Shown here: positions 48,001 to 60,590 of the stretch, piece after piece
How positions within the stretch are numbered: the stretch's first letter is position 1
Layout of the letters: each line of letters opens with the position of its first letter
DNA from: Geosiphon pyriformis
Lineage: Eukaryota; Glomeromycota; Glomeromycetes; Archaeosporales; Geosiphonaceae
DNA length: 64,000 nt
Direction: 5' to 3'
NCBI GenBank assembly: GCA_016748015.1
Contig: JAAOMT010000684.1
Span: 248,001 to 312,000, forward strand
Translations under genes and position numbers: made by a program
The notes under the pieces: generated by a model
Seen by the model: the letters and a program-made list of their open reading frames with translations, nothing else
The model's database searches: none
Told to the model about the DNA's origin: nothing

Positions 48001-49875
48001 TTGACAAAGAAAATTTGTTTTACCAGAATTATAATACCTCCAATTTAAAGAACAAAACAGCCAAAAAATTTAATACAAAATAATGTAAAGCAAAAATGAA
48101 TTTGAACTATTCTAATTTAAAAATATAGAAAAAAACTAGGCTCAAAATATTTAAAAAGTTTTTTAAAATCTCAATTGAAACAAGTGTACTGAAATATTCC
48201 TTTAAAATTTTTAAATGACAACCTCAATTTCTTCAATCGTTCTAAAAGAAATGGATCTAAATTATCTAGTTTTGTTATTGCAATAAAAAAAATTTAACAT
48301 CAAAATATTTGTTTGAAATCTTTAAGGCTTGAAAAACTGTTCTTTTTGAAAGATATAGAATCATTTATAATCTTCATCAACAATATGTTCTTAAATGAAT
48401 GTAAATAACTTAACATAATTTAATGAAGTTTTTGTTAAATTTCTTAAGGAATGTAAAAAGGGCTATAATTCAGAAGTATTCTAATCAATGATTAAATTAT
48501 AAAAATTTTAATAAATTTGTATTGATATCTTTGAAAATATTAACAAAAAACCAATTCCACAATTCAGCCTTTTTTATTTCACTAGTCTATTTGATTCGAT
48601 AAAGCATAAGAGTATTATCTAATGACCAAAATATCTTGAAAAGTGTAAATGTTTTAAATAATAGAGGAATAATTTTACGTTTAGGTATTTTGAGTTTTAA
48701 CTCTACAAATAATAATCTAAGATTTAATTCTTAAAGAATAAGAAAAGTTCAAATTCTCAATGAGAAAAAATAACTTTGGTTAATTGATAAATTAATTTAC
48801 CAGCATCTAAACCAATCAAAATTTTCAAAAACATAAAAAGTAATTTTAATACCAATCCAAATTAAATTACTAAGTTGATTGCAACAATATTTTCCTTTTT
48901 TTCAACATCAGATGTCTTTTCGATTGTTGATTTCTTCACAATTATATAATCGCCATAGGTTTAATAATCTTTTACTCTTAAGTTCTGGTGTTTTAGTATT
49001 TTTGTTTTAAAATTAGGTGGGTTGAAAGCAAAAATAACTGAGCTTACAAGCTTTTTAGAAATTGTATTTTTAAAACTAAATCTTTTGTGTACTGATAGTA
49101 GTGTTCTTTCTTTTTCTCTTTTTTAATAACAAAAAATTGCTGAATGCAATATAAAAAATAATGGATATTCTGCTGGCCATTTTAAAAAAAGTGTATTAGA
49201 TTTAAATGAGCTGTACTTGGTATAAATCTATGCTAAAAAACAGATTTTTTATGTCTTATTTAGTAATAAAATATAAACCTAAATAATTAATAGTGCTTCT
49301 TTTTCTCTTATTTTTTTCTGGTGCTCTTTTGGGTTCTGATTCAACTTTGATTACAAAATTTTTTTGTTAGTAATTAGTAACATTGAATTAAGATTTATTA
49401 GTTTAAAATACAGTTTTACTGGTTTTATAAAACAAGTTAACAATTTGGTAAAAAGATTAAATACACTCATGTTAATGATTATTTAGTCTTGCTCAAAATG
49501 TAAATTATTAATAACTCTTTTATTACAAAATCAAGTAAATAATATGACAATAAAAAAGAATTTGTGTGTAACAATTAATAAAAAAACTATTCTGGTTTTT
49601 AATTTTTAAGTTTTCAAACCATTATAAAACTGAAAATAAGATAGATAACTTATTAAAAATAGTTTTAAACTTAATAATAAAGATCAATAATTTTTATTTA
49701 ACATTAAATTTTATTATTTATTTTTCTTAATAAATAAATTTTTTTAAAGATTTGTAATATGTAATATTAAGAGTATAAACATTTTTGTTAAGCAGAATAA
49801 TATTATTTAATAACATAAAAATATGATTAATATGATTTTAATTATCATAAAAACTAAGTTAAAAATTAATGTTAC
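48001..49875. other. Very AT-rich block, left part
   Basis: This is the start of the AT-rich block that fills the rest of the window. No gene can be read. On the minus strand near 49350-49250 a weakly open, Lys/Arg-rich frame (KRAPEKNKRKRSTINY) may be another decayed element, but it cannot be assigned. Confidence 0.4.
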
Positions 49876-50470
49876 AATTAAATTCAACTTTAATAAATAA
49901 ATTGAATTAGTAAGAATTTAATGTACAAGATCAGTTTTATAATTATCTCAGTTGCTATTTTTAAAAAAAAAAACAAAAAATCTGAAAGTAAAAAAATAGT
50001 TTATACTATTAACAAAAACTAACATATTAATATAATTTTATGCTTTAAATTAGCACTCTTAGAATTCGATATCAAATATTAGTTGTAATTTTTAGTAAAA
50101 ATTTATTTAATATACTTTACAAAAATTAATTATTATATAAAGCAAGAAAAAAAATAGTAAAAAAATAAAAGAGTTAATTTTATTGTATTAATTTAAGTAT
50201 AATTCAAATATAAATATATTTCTATAACTTTAAAAAGTTTTGCTTATATACTATTAAAAAAAGATTAATGATTAGATTAATAATTAAGTTAACAATTAAG
50301 ATAATAATTAGATTAATAATTAAATCAATAATCAAATCAATAATCATATTAATAATTTATTCTAAAAATAAGATGATTAATTATATTATATTAATAACTA
50401 ATATATGTGGTTATTTATAGCTAAGTAATTAGATAAAAATTAAAAAATAAAAGTTTTATCTATAATATCA
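49876..50470 (-). repeat. 3' LTR of the Gypsy element (copy A)
   Basis: About 595 bases. It aligns over its whole length with copy B; shared landmarks include TTTAATAAATAAATTGAATTA at the low end, AATATACTTTACAAAAA in the middle and the repeated TTAATAATTA/C units near 50280-50350. The outer end (TGATATTATAGATAAAA on the minus strand) matches copy C. Ends are approximate because of the mutation load. Confidence 0.75.
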
Positions 50471-51847
50471 TTCTTTTCAAAAAAATTAAGTTTTGATAAA
50501 ATAAAATTATATAAAAAAGTTCTGAAATTTTTATCTCAAAGTTAACTAACTTGTTAAAATTTTTGGCTAATAGAATATAAAAAAGCTAAAATAATATTAG
50601 TTTTAAATCCAAAAAACTAAATTTTTGTATAAGTATTTTGGCTTTTTTTGTAATGATCAAAATTCTTAGAATATCTAAATATATAATATTTAAGATTTTT
50701 GTCTAAATTTTTAAAGTTGTTTTCTTTAAAAACTTTATATCTTTTATAATATTTAAGTTGTTTTCTATATAAAAATTTTCTGTTTATAGATAAAATTTTG
50801 TTTATTACTTTCTTAATTGTATTAAAAAAGTTAAATATTTTGGCAGTTATATATTCAAACATATATTTTTTTAAATTAGTACTAATTTTTTGTTTTTTTA
50901 TAACAGTTTTTTATGAGTTAATAACAAAATATACTCTGATTTTATCTTTGATTGTTATTTGTTTTTTGATAATAAGTAGAGTATCTAAATAGTTTTTTGT
51001 TCAATAGTTGTAAATAATAAAAAAAACATTTTGAATATTTTAATCAAAGAAATATTTTTCTATGCTGATTAAAATAACTTTTCTTATAATTGTTTTGGTA
51101 TTTTACTAATAAATATTATGAGCATTACAATAATTTATAATTAATTAGGTCTTTTGTGATACTTTTTAATTTATATATTATAAACAGATCGATTATTAAA
51201 TATTGTTTTATATTGGTTTTGTAAAATATAAAATTTATTGTTTAAAATTTTGTTAATTATAAATAGTTTTTTTTATTAACTTGAAAATTTGTTATCAAAA
51301 ACATTGTTTTAATTTGATCTGTATTTAAGAACTAAGTTACTAATACTTAAAAAAAGTATTTTATATGTTTTTTTTTTAAGTTTTTCTTAAAAATATTTTA
51401 TCTTTTTATAAACAATTATTTATGTTTTTATTAAGATGTCTAAGATTGTTTTAAGTCTTTATTTTAAAATATCTTTATAATAAAATTTGGTTATTTTTTT
51501 AAATAATTTTGTTATAATATTAGTTTTAATAAGTAATATTGCTATATATCTATAAAATAAGTAAAAAATTTTATAACTAATTATATTGTAATTTATAGTT
51601 TTATAAACAAAAAGTATTAAAAGCAAAATTTTGTTTTACAAGTTTGTTTTTTCGCTAAAGTTTTGCAAAGTATTTGATTAAAACATTCTATTAAATCATT
51701 AATCTATAAATAATAAAAAAAGAAAAGTTTATAATATACTCTAAGTTTTTTTAATAGTTTTTTTATCAATGAGTTAAAAAAACTTTTTTTTTATCTAAAA
51801 ATAGTTTTTAAACACATTTATGTTTACATATAATTTTTTTATAAATA

Positions 51848-52000
51848 AAGTTAACAATTGAAACAGCTATTACTTTGGCTTTTATCTATTTTATTAAATA
51901 CTTAGTTATAGTTATTAAATATTTATTTTTATTAGAAGTTATTATTAAAAATTTAATAACATTAATTTCAATTCTGTTAAAAAATTAACCAACAAATATA
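51848..52000 (-). pseudogene. Integrase catalytic-core relic (Gypsy)
   Basis: The minus strand reads FNRIEINV...TSNKNKYLITITKYLIK-stop-IKAKVIAV. This corresponds to the integrase strand that carries the first catalytic Asp, here changed to Asn (GAT to AAT), with Gly to Glu before it and Trp (TGG) turned into a stop (TAG). Confidence 0.7.
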
Positions 52001-52024
52001 AGATAAATATTTTTTTTGATTAGA

Positions 52025-52145
52025 TTTTTTTTATTGACAGATATTACAACTTTTAATGTATTTTATTATATCTTTTTTTAATATTAGCCAATAATATTTT
52101 GTTAATATCTTTTAAATAATTTTTGCTTTTTTGAAATGTTTTATT
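52025..52145 (-). pseudogene. Integrase zinc-binding (HHCC) relic (Gypsy)
   Basis: The minus strand reads KILTKYYWLILKKDIIKYIK then SCNICQ, the classic Y-Y-W...KKDI..Y..SC..CQ block of Ty3/Gypsy integrases. Both Cys of the zinc site are kept; a stop follows Gln. Confidence 0.75.
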
Positions 52146-53149
52146 AAAAAATCAGTATATATATTATATATCATAATTTTTTTTTCCTTAAATTAAATTC
52201 ATTTTTGTAATCAATTAGGATCTTTTTGGTTTTTAATATAATTGATTCTGGTAAATTAAATAAAAATTTGATTGTTTTCACAAATGTTTTCTTTGTTGTC
52301 AATTATATTCTAATAAATATTATCTTTTATCTAAAATTTAAATAAATATTAAATAGTTTTTCAAGTTTATTTGTTGTTTATTGATTTAAGTATTTTAATA
52401 ATTAATTTTATTAGTTTTGTTAATTGGTTTTTATTAAGTAACTAATTAAGATAGAATATCTGTATTTTGATTGTTTATTTATTTTTGGTATTTAATATTA
52501 TAATAAAATTTGTCTAAATAAATAATTCAATAAAAAAGTTTTTTATAATTCAGTTTTTTTTTGTTTTTTAACCAAACTAAAGCTTAATAATTAGTATATA
52601 TCAATTTTTTTTTTCATAAGATACTTATTTTAGTAATTAGTAAATTATATTATTATTAAGTATTTTTTATTAGTTATTGTGTAATTTTTTTCTGTTTGTT
52701 AAAAAGTTCTACTATTATAAGTTATAACTAGTTTTTTTTTGTTTTTTTGTAATAAAACAACACTAAAAAAAACATTAAAGATATTAATATAAAACATAAA
52801 TAGTTTGTTAAGATCTGATTGCTTTAAAATTAATTTAGTAATTAGTTTTTTTTTAAGAGTTTTAAATGTTTTTTGTTAAAAAATATTTTAATAATAATTA
52901 ATTTTTTTATTAAGAACTGATTAAATAAATATGTAATTTTAGATAAATTTTTAATAATATAAGACTAATACAAAAAAGATTATAATTCTGAAATATTTAT
53001 TAATTGTTTAAGCTTTTATACTTTTTTAACTTTTTTTAGATCTAAAAAGATTTAATTTTTTTATAAAATAATCTAAAAACTGAGTAAATTGTTTTTTAAA
53101 AAATAATTTAATGAAATTAATATTAAGTCTAGTATTTTTTAAAAGGTTA

Positions 53150-53335
53150 AAAATTTTTTAAATGTTTATTCTAAGTTTTTGAGTATATAATTATATTATT
53201 AAAATATACAGAAACAAATTTTTGGTGTTTTAATCTAAATATTTTATTTATTAATCTTTAAAATATGGGTGAAATATTTGTTAATTCAAAGAGTATTACT
53301 ATAAACTTATAAATTTTATATTTTGTAATAAATAT
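53150..53335 (-). pseudogene. Reverse-transcriptase core relic (Gypsy)
   Basis: The minus strand reads FIVILFELTN.SPIF-stop-RLINKIF...KFVSVYFNNIIIYSKT. This aligns with the motif series ending in the active-site Tyr-Leu-Asp-Asp, now Tyr-Phe-Asn-Asn, followed by IIIYSKT and a stop where Leu or Glu is usual. Both catalytic Asp are lost by G-to-A change. Confidence 0.75.
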
Positions 53336-54880
53336 AATTTTTTTTTTGCTAATAAAATTTATTTTTACTTATTAAAATTCAGTAGTCAACTTAATAATTA
53401 TAAAATATGCTAAGCTTCTAACTAATTAAGAATGTTATCAACTTTTAAAAAAAATACATATTTTATTTAGTAATTATATTTAATTATTAGTAATTTACAC
53501 AAAATTATAAAGATCTTTTTTTCTTAGATACTACTATAACAAAAAATATTTACTTACTCTTAATTTTTTGTATAAATCTAAGTTTTTTATTTGATCTATT
53601 TTTTTTGATTAATTTATTATTTTATCAATTTAATTAATAAAACTTTAGATAAATTGGTCGAATAATTTTGGTTTTAATCACATGTTAAATAAAATTTATT
53701 CAACCAAAATGTTCTTTTTGATATTACAAATTTATTTTAAGTTAACAGATTTTTAATATCAATTTTTTAGTTATTTTTACTGGTTTTTTTTGCTCATTTA
53801 TTAAAAATTGGACTTTAAATACTTTTTTTTCAAATAATTTTTGTACAGCTTTAATTTTTTTATTACTATTAAAGATAGTAAAAGCTAATTTGGTCTTTTT
53901 TTTCAAAGTCTTTAAAATCATCAAAATTATTATTATTGCTGCTTTGTTGCTATTATCATTGGATTACAACAGAAAAAACAGTCTAATAAAAATATTTAAC
54001 TATAATTAATTAGGTTTTATTTCGAATTATAAGTTTATAAAGTTTATAATTTAAGAGAGTTTTTGTTTTTATTAACTATTTATTTCTAATAAATATGATA
54101 TAATTTTTTGCTTTTAATATTTTTATAACAATTTTAATATAAACTCTATTGATTAAATAATAATAACTTTGACAATTCTTAGAATTTTTTTTTCTTTATA
54201 AATATAGTCATAAATTTGATTGATAATTCATCAATTTTTTTTCTAACTATATCTAAAAAAGTATTAAACTATAATACTGACTGATAAACTATTATTTAAT
54301 ATTAGATCTATAAAATACTTAATAATCTAAATCTTGTAAATAAAGAAAATAATATTATTACTAAAAGCCAGTATTATTTATTAAAAATATTTGTTGATCT
54401 TTGATTGTTTTTTTTTAAATATTAATAATTTTTTGAAGTTTTTTCAAAACTATTAATGTATTATAAATTGATTAAAAGTAATATAAACAGATATTTTCAT
54501 TAAATTTTTGAATATTTTTAGTTTAAAAATTTTATCTTTGTTATTAAATATTAAAATATTAGTATTAAAATCCAAATTAAAATTTACTTTCTGTTTTTTA
54601 AATCTGATACAATTTAATAGTTTGTTACTATATTTTTGTATTTTTATGTTATTATTAGTTAAATCAAAACTAAATAAAAAGTTTTTTCTTAGTTTGTATT
54701 TTTATTCTTAAAAAATGTCTTTATTAATTTAAAAACTAATATTCTGGAGCTTTAATTAAGAGATTTTTTCTAAAAAATTAATATAAGCCTGATTAATATT
54801 TGAATTAAGAGTTTAATTATTGTTTTTATTATTTGCTTAATTATTATTTTTTAAAATTAAAAGAGATATCAAATAATTAT

Positions 54881-54926
54881 TGCAATTTTGTGTCATATGG
54901 CCAGTATTTTTATATCGATAATAGAC
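54881..54926 (-). pseudogene. Gag zinc-knuckle relic (Gypsy)
   Basis: The minus strand reads VYYRYKNTGHMTQNC, that is C-x2-C-x4-H-x4-C with the first two Cys changed to Tyr (TGT to TAT). It sits where the nucleocapsid end of Gag belongs. Confidence 0.6.
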
Positions 54927-56225
54927 AAAAAAATTTTAGTCTTTAAGTCTTGAATTATATTAAAACTGTTGAAACTAATTATATTAAGATTAATATTAGT
55001 GTTTTAAAAATCTTTGGTTTTTTTATACAGCTTTTGTTAATAGTTTTAAAAATCAAACTAAATTTGCTATTAATTTATTTATTAATTGTTTATTATGATT
55101 TTAAACATAAGCAGTAAAAAAAGTAGTAGCCAATTAAAAAAAAAATTAAAAAAAATACAAACATTAAAAAAAAGCATATTTTTTAAATATATTTATTAAT
55201 TATCTTCTATTTACTGTTCTATTTTTATGATTGTATTTAAGATTGAATTATCTTTAATAGTAAAAAAAAGTTATATAACATAAAATAAATTTGTTCTTAA
55301 TTTTTTGGTAAATAAATATATTTTCTGTTTAGTTTTTTTTTAAATTAACTTGTTTTATTAATTTTTAAATTGCTTTAGCATATTTAATAATTATTTTTTT
55401 TGGATTTTGTATTCTTTTTTCCAATTTTATTTTTTATTTAGATATTAATATTGTAATATAAAAATTTTTTTGAATCAGATAATAAAAAAATTTGTATTTT
55501 GTTTAGTATTTTTATGTAATTATTAAATTATTTATTAAGTAGTTTTATTATTGGTTTTTTAAATAAATTATATAATAGAAAATCCTTGAAAATATTTTCC
55601 AATTATTTGAAACTTATAATTATTGTTATATTGGTTTATTATAGTAGTTTTATTAAAATTTTCAAGCTATTTTATAGAAAAAAGATCTGAATTACTTAAG
55701 AAAAATTTAAACACAGAGACTATTTTTTAGCTTTTTTTATTTTTTGGTTCTAAAAGTGTTTTAAATTGTTAATAAATAATTATTTAATTATAAATTTGTT
55801 AATTTAAATTATTAAATTCAAGAAAAAGTTAACTAAAAATAATTGAAAATATTAATTGATTTATGTAATTGTTTTTTGTTTTAAATTTTTCTTTGAAATA
55901 TATTTGATTAAAAAAGTAAATAATTAACTAAAAACTAATTTCAAAAATCTTAAAATTTTTAGCTAAACTGTTTTTTAACTGGAAAAAAAATAAAGCAAAA
56001 TAGAAGAAAATTAAATTTAATATATGCTAAATTATTTTAATTATATACTATAAAATAATTTTGGGTTTTTTGTATTAAAAAAAGTAATTACTTATATAAT
56101 AGTAAATAATCTAAGAAATTTAATAATCTTACAGAAAGCACTATTTTTATGTTATAGTTGAATTAACAAGCTAATAAATAATAAGAAAAAACAATATTAT
56201 ATACTAATAAAATATAAAAAATAAT

Positions 56226-56757
56226 AATTCAATTTTAATAAATAAATTGAATTATTAAGAATTTAATATGTAAAATTAGTTTTATAAATATCTCAATTGT
56301 TATTTTTTTCAATAAGTAATAAAAAAATCTAAAAATAAAAAGATAATTTATACTGTCAACAAAAAATAATATATTAGTATTATTTTATATTTTATATTAA
56401 TTTTCTTAAAATTTAATATTAGATATCAGTTGTACTTTTTAATAAATATTTATTTAATATACTTTACAAAAACTAACAATTATATAAATAAAAAAAAAAT
56501 AAAAAAAATAGTAAAAAAAATAAAAAGTTAATATTATTATATTAATTTAAATATAATTTAAGTATAAATGTATTTTTATAGCTTAAAAAAGTTTTACTTA
56601 TATATTTACAAAAAAAAATCAATAATTAGGTTAATAATCAAGTTAATAATCAAATTAATGACTTATTTTAAAAATAAAATAGCTAATTATATAATATTAA
56701 TATTTTTATAGTCTTAAAAAACAAATTTAATAAAAATAATATATATTATAGTATTAG
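56226..56757 (-). repeat. 5' LTR of the Gypsy element (copy B)
   Basis: About 530 bases, direct repeat of copy A with many scattered transitions and a deletion of roughly 45 bases near its high-coordinate end. On the low side it runs into the leader of the internal region, which also matches the sequence beyond copy C. Confidence 0.72.
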
Positions 56758-57429
56758 TTTAAAAAATAATTTGACTTAAGTTTATTTAACTTATTTGCTA
56801 ACTGTTTAATAATAAAAATTTTAATATAATATAACTTAAAAAAATTCGAAAAGTTATTAATTATATCTTTATTAATGAATTTTTAATTATTAATATTACG
56901 AATTAAAATATATATAAAGCCTTAGATTTTGCCAAATAAAATTATTTTAAAAATTTAACTTTTATATTAGCTTTAAATAAATTTGATTTTTTTGGATATT
57001 TGTATTTAAGTAACAATTTAATTAGTATATAAACTATTTTTAAAGACATTTTGTATTTATTAATAAATAAAATTTTTAGTAAATTTTAAATATGTATTGT
57101 AAATATTGACAAAAACAAATAATTATCTAAATTTTATAAATTAAAAATTTTGGTGTTTAATATTATTAAAAAATTCAAAAATAGTCTTAATATTAAGCTT
57201 AATTAATTAATAAATATTTGGATATTTGTTAATAAAACTAAGATTTTACTAATATAAAATATGTTAAATATATTAAGCTTAAAAAATATGTGTTATATTT
57301 CATTATATATTAAAAAAATCTAAGTATTACAAGTTTTATTTAAGTAAAATTTTAATAATATTAAATTTAAAATTAATAAAATCATAAAAAATTGAATTAA
57401 AAAAATAATACTTAATAATATTTTAAACA
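56758..57429. other. Spacer between two inverted LTRs
   Basis: About 0.67 kb of very AT-rich DNA with no recognised content. Confidence 0.4.
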
Positions 57430-57950
57430 TGTTATAATATTATAGATAAAATTTTTGTTTTTTAATTTTTATCTATTTACTTAACTATAATTAACTATAT
57501 GTATTAATTATTAATAATATATAATTAATTAGTCTATTTTTAAAATAAGTTGTTAATATAATTATTAATTTAATTATTAACTTAATTATTGACCAAATTA
57601 TTAATTTTTTTTTAATTATATATAAGCAAATCTTTTAAAAAACAATAAGAAGGTATTTACACTCAAATTATACTTAAATTAATACAATAATATCAATTTT
57701 TTTATTTTTTTTATTATTATTATTATTATTATTTATTTTTTTTTCTTAATTTGTATAATTTTTAATTTTTATGCAGTATATTAAATAAATGTTTACTAAA
57801 AAGTACAACTAATATGTAATATTAAATTCTAATAGTACTTATATAAAACATAAAATTATACTAATGTGTTATTTTTTATTAATAATATAAAACTGATCTT
57901 ATATATTGAATTTTTATTAATCCAATTTGCTTATTAAAATTAAATTACTT
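57430..57950 (+). repeat. Inverted LTR (copy C), 5' LTR of a second Gypsy element
   Basis: The reverse complement of this stretch matches copies A and B along its length. The homology with copy B continues past the LTR end into the internal leader (CTTAGCTTATTAATTTGACTATAA versus its counterpart near 56155-56190). So this is not a solo LTR but the 5' end of a second element on the plus strand. It contains a (TTA)n run at 57711-57733. Confidence 0.68.
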
Positions 57951-60590
57951 TTTTGATTATATTATTATTATATAATAATATTTTTCTTTACTATTTCTTA
58001 GCTTATTAATTTGACTATAATAATATTAATATATTTTCTTAAATTATATAAATAATAATATTTTTAGTGATATTATAACTTAAATTATATAAAAAAAATT
58101 GAATATTATTATTAAAAATTTGTTTAATAACAAAATGGTAAAATTATTAAATATTTTTAATAAACTTTAAAAGTATTATAATAATAATATTATTAATTTA
58201 CTTTTAAATTTTTTAAATAAATATTTAACCAAAATAATATTAACTCTATTATATAATATTTAGATTTTTATAATTCTCAAGCCTTATAATTAAAATAATA
58301 TATTTATTATTTAAATTATTGTTTTTAATAAATTAAATTTTATCTGTATATAATAAATTTAACATTTTTTATTATAATAATTTTTTTGTCTTAAAAAATA
58401 TTAACATTTAATCTTTTATTTTTGTGGTTAGTTTAATTATTAAAAATGCTTTAAAAAAAATTTAATTAGTTCTATAAAACATATATAAAACATATAATTT
58501 AATAAAATAGTTTTATTTAAAAAAAATTTAGTATAAATAAAAATATATAAAAAATATTAAGTTTTTTGGTAAGATTTACAATAAAAAAACTAACAAAATT
58601 ATGACAAATTTTGAATTAATAGATAGATACAAAATTTACAATAGCTTAAATCAAAGAATATATTTTTATTATTGTTTTGGAAAAATTTTTATGATTTTTT
58701 TTGCAAAATTAAAAGATAAAAATATTTATGTAAATATAAAATTAATTCAAAGTTTATAATAAAATTGAAGTAAATATAATTTTTAATTAGTTAATATTAT
58801 TTTTTATTATTAAAGTATTTATTAATCATCTTATTTAAATTAACAAATTTTTGATTGTTTTATAATATATTTTAAATATTATAAATAATTTTTTTGATAT
58901 CAATAATATTTCTATTAATAATAAGAAAACAATAATTATTTTTATTAATTGTTAGATTAAAAAACTTTGTTTAAATATTAGTAAATTACTTATTTTAATT
59001 GCTAAGAAAAAAAAATGCATAAATATTTAGAAATTTTTTATTAATTAAAAAAATATCTGTTTTTAGCTTAAAAAAAATGAATATAAATGTTAAGTTTTTT
59101 GTAAATTTGGTGCTAAAAAAAATTATATCTAATAAACAATTTTTATACTTAGTTTTAATTGCTTTGTAGTTTATTATAAGTTATAAAATTAGATTAGTTT
59201 TGTCTTTAAACAAATTTGTATTAAATAAAACTTAAATATTAAGAAAAAACTAAAATTTAAAACGAATTTGTTAAGGAATTTTTTTAATAAAACTGTTTAT
59301 TATTCTTTATTTTATGGTTTTAAAACCTTTAAACAAATTTAATTAAAAAAAAAATAACCAATTTAAATATATATTAATGTAAATAAGATTTTTAAGCATT
59401 TTTTAATTATTAAGTAATAAATTTACAAGTTATATATTGGTTTTTATAATATTTATTTTAATTTTTTATTAAGTTATTAATAAATTTTGTAAACAATTTT
59501 TTGATAAATGTTATTAAATATTTATTAAAATACATTTTGTTTTTAAGAAATGATTTATTTAATATTTTTTATTTAAAGAATAAAGTTTTAATATTAATTA
59601 ACTTAAACTAGTTGTTTTATATTAATTTAGTTAAGTTTCTAAAAAAATTTGATATTGTTTTTATTAACCAGCTTTTAAATTATTATAGTTTGGGCTTAAT
59701 TTGAAAAAATTTTTGTTATTAAAAGAAATTAAATTTAAGAGATTTAGTTTTTGTTTGGTTTAATTTAATTATTAAGTTTTTTAACAATAAAAGTTTTATT
59801 GTTTAATGTTTTTTTGTCTTATTTTTCAAAGTTGTTTTTTTGTTTTAACAAATACAATAAATTAAAAATAGTTAAAAATTGTTTAATAAATGCCAATTTA
59901 AATGTTATTAATATTTATATAAATAATTTAATTAAAAAATTGAGTTTTTTTGATGTTATTATTAGTGTATTTACTTATTTTTTAGATTTAAATTTTAGAA
60001 TTGGGCTGGATATTTATGGTATTTTTTTATTAATTTTGGCTAAATTATATATAATAGTTTTTGTTTTTATCTGTATTTTTATAAAAAATATTATTTTTAT
60101 TAAATTAAATAATTAAATTATATTAGATATTTATATATTAGATTTAAAATATTGTTGATTTTAATTTTTTAATAAATATATTATATTAATAATATTATAA
60201 TTTGTTAATTTAATAATATAAATAATAATTAGATAAATACAATTTTTAATATTTTAATAAGCTTTTGTTTTATTTTATCTTATAATATTAAAAAACTGTT
60301 TTTAGTCACTTATAATTATTTTGTTTCTGATAATACTTAATAATTTGTGTATAATTTGTTTAATTTTGTTAATTTTATTGCTTAAAAAGCCAATTATATT
60401 AAATAATTTCTTAATTAAAAATTTTAATTTGTTATATTCAAATAAATAAATATATACTAAATTAATTAGATTATTTTTTATTGTTTTATATTTCTATTTT
60501 ATAAAAATATTACATAAAAAATTGTTGGCTATATTAAAAAATTGTATAATTTTTTTTTTAATATTTTAACAAATGAAGTCTAATTATTAT
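57951..60590 (+). mobile_element. Decayed internal part of the second Gypsy element
   Basis: Extremely AT-rich. The first 150 bases or so match the leader of the first element. Beyond that no domain was recognised. The 105-codon frame at 59799-60116 is almost only Phe, Ile, Leu, Asn and Lys and is best explained by composition. The right border is a guess, set where composition changes near 60.6 kb. Confidence 0.4.

Larger units (their letters stand above)
49876..56757 (-). mobile_element. Ty3/Gypsy LTR retrotransposon, heavily mutated
   Basis: About 6.9 kb on the minus strand, bounded by two direct repeats (LTRs). Reading through stops, domains appear in the Ty3/Gypsy order from high to low coordinates: zinc knuckle (about 54.9 kb), reverse transcriptase (about 53.2 kb), integrase zinc domain (about 52.1 kb) and integrase core (about 51.9 kb), then the 3' LTR. 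No frame is intact. Most damage is G-to-A or C-to-T. The reverse transcriptase before integrase order excludes Copia. Confidence 0.82.

Noticed and set aside
50280-50360. TTAATAATTA-type short tandem units resembling a CRISPR or origin array
   Set aside because: They are internal to the LTR, occur in all three LTR copies, and are short and degenerate without spacers.
59799-60116. 105-codon plus-strand frame in the AT-rich block
   Set aside because: Almost only Phe, Ile, Leu, Asn, Lys and Tyr, as expected from AT-rich DNA; no motif and no matching neighbour.
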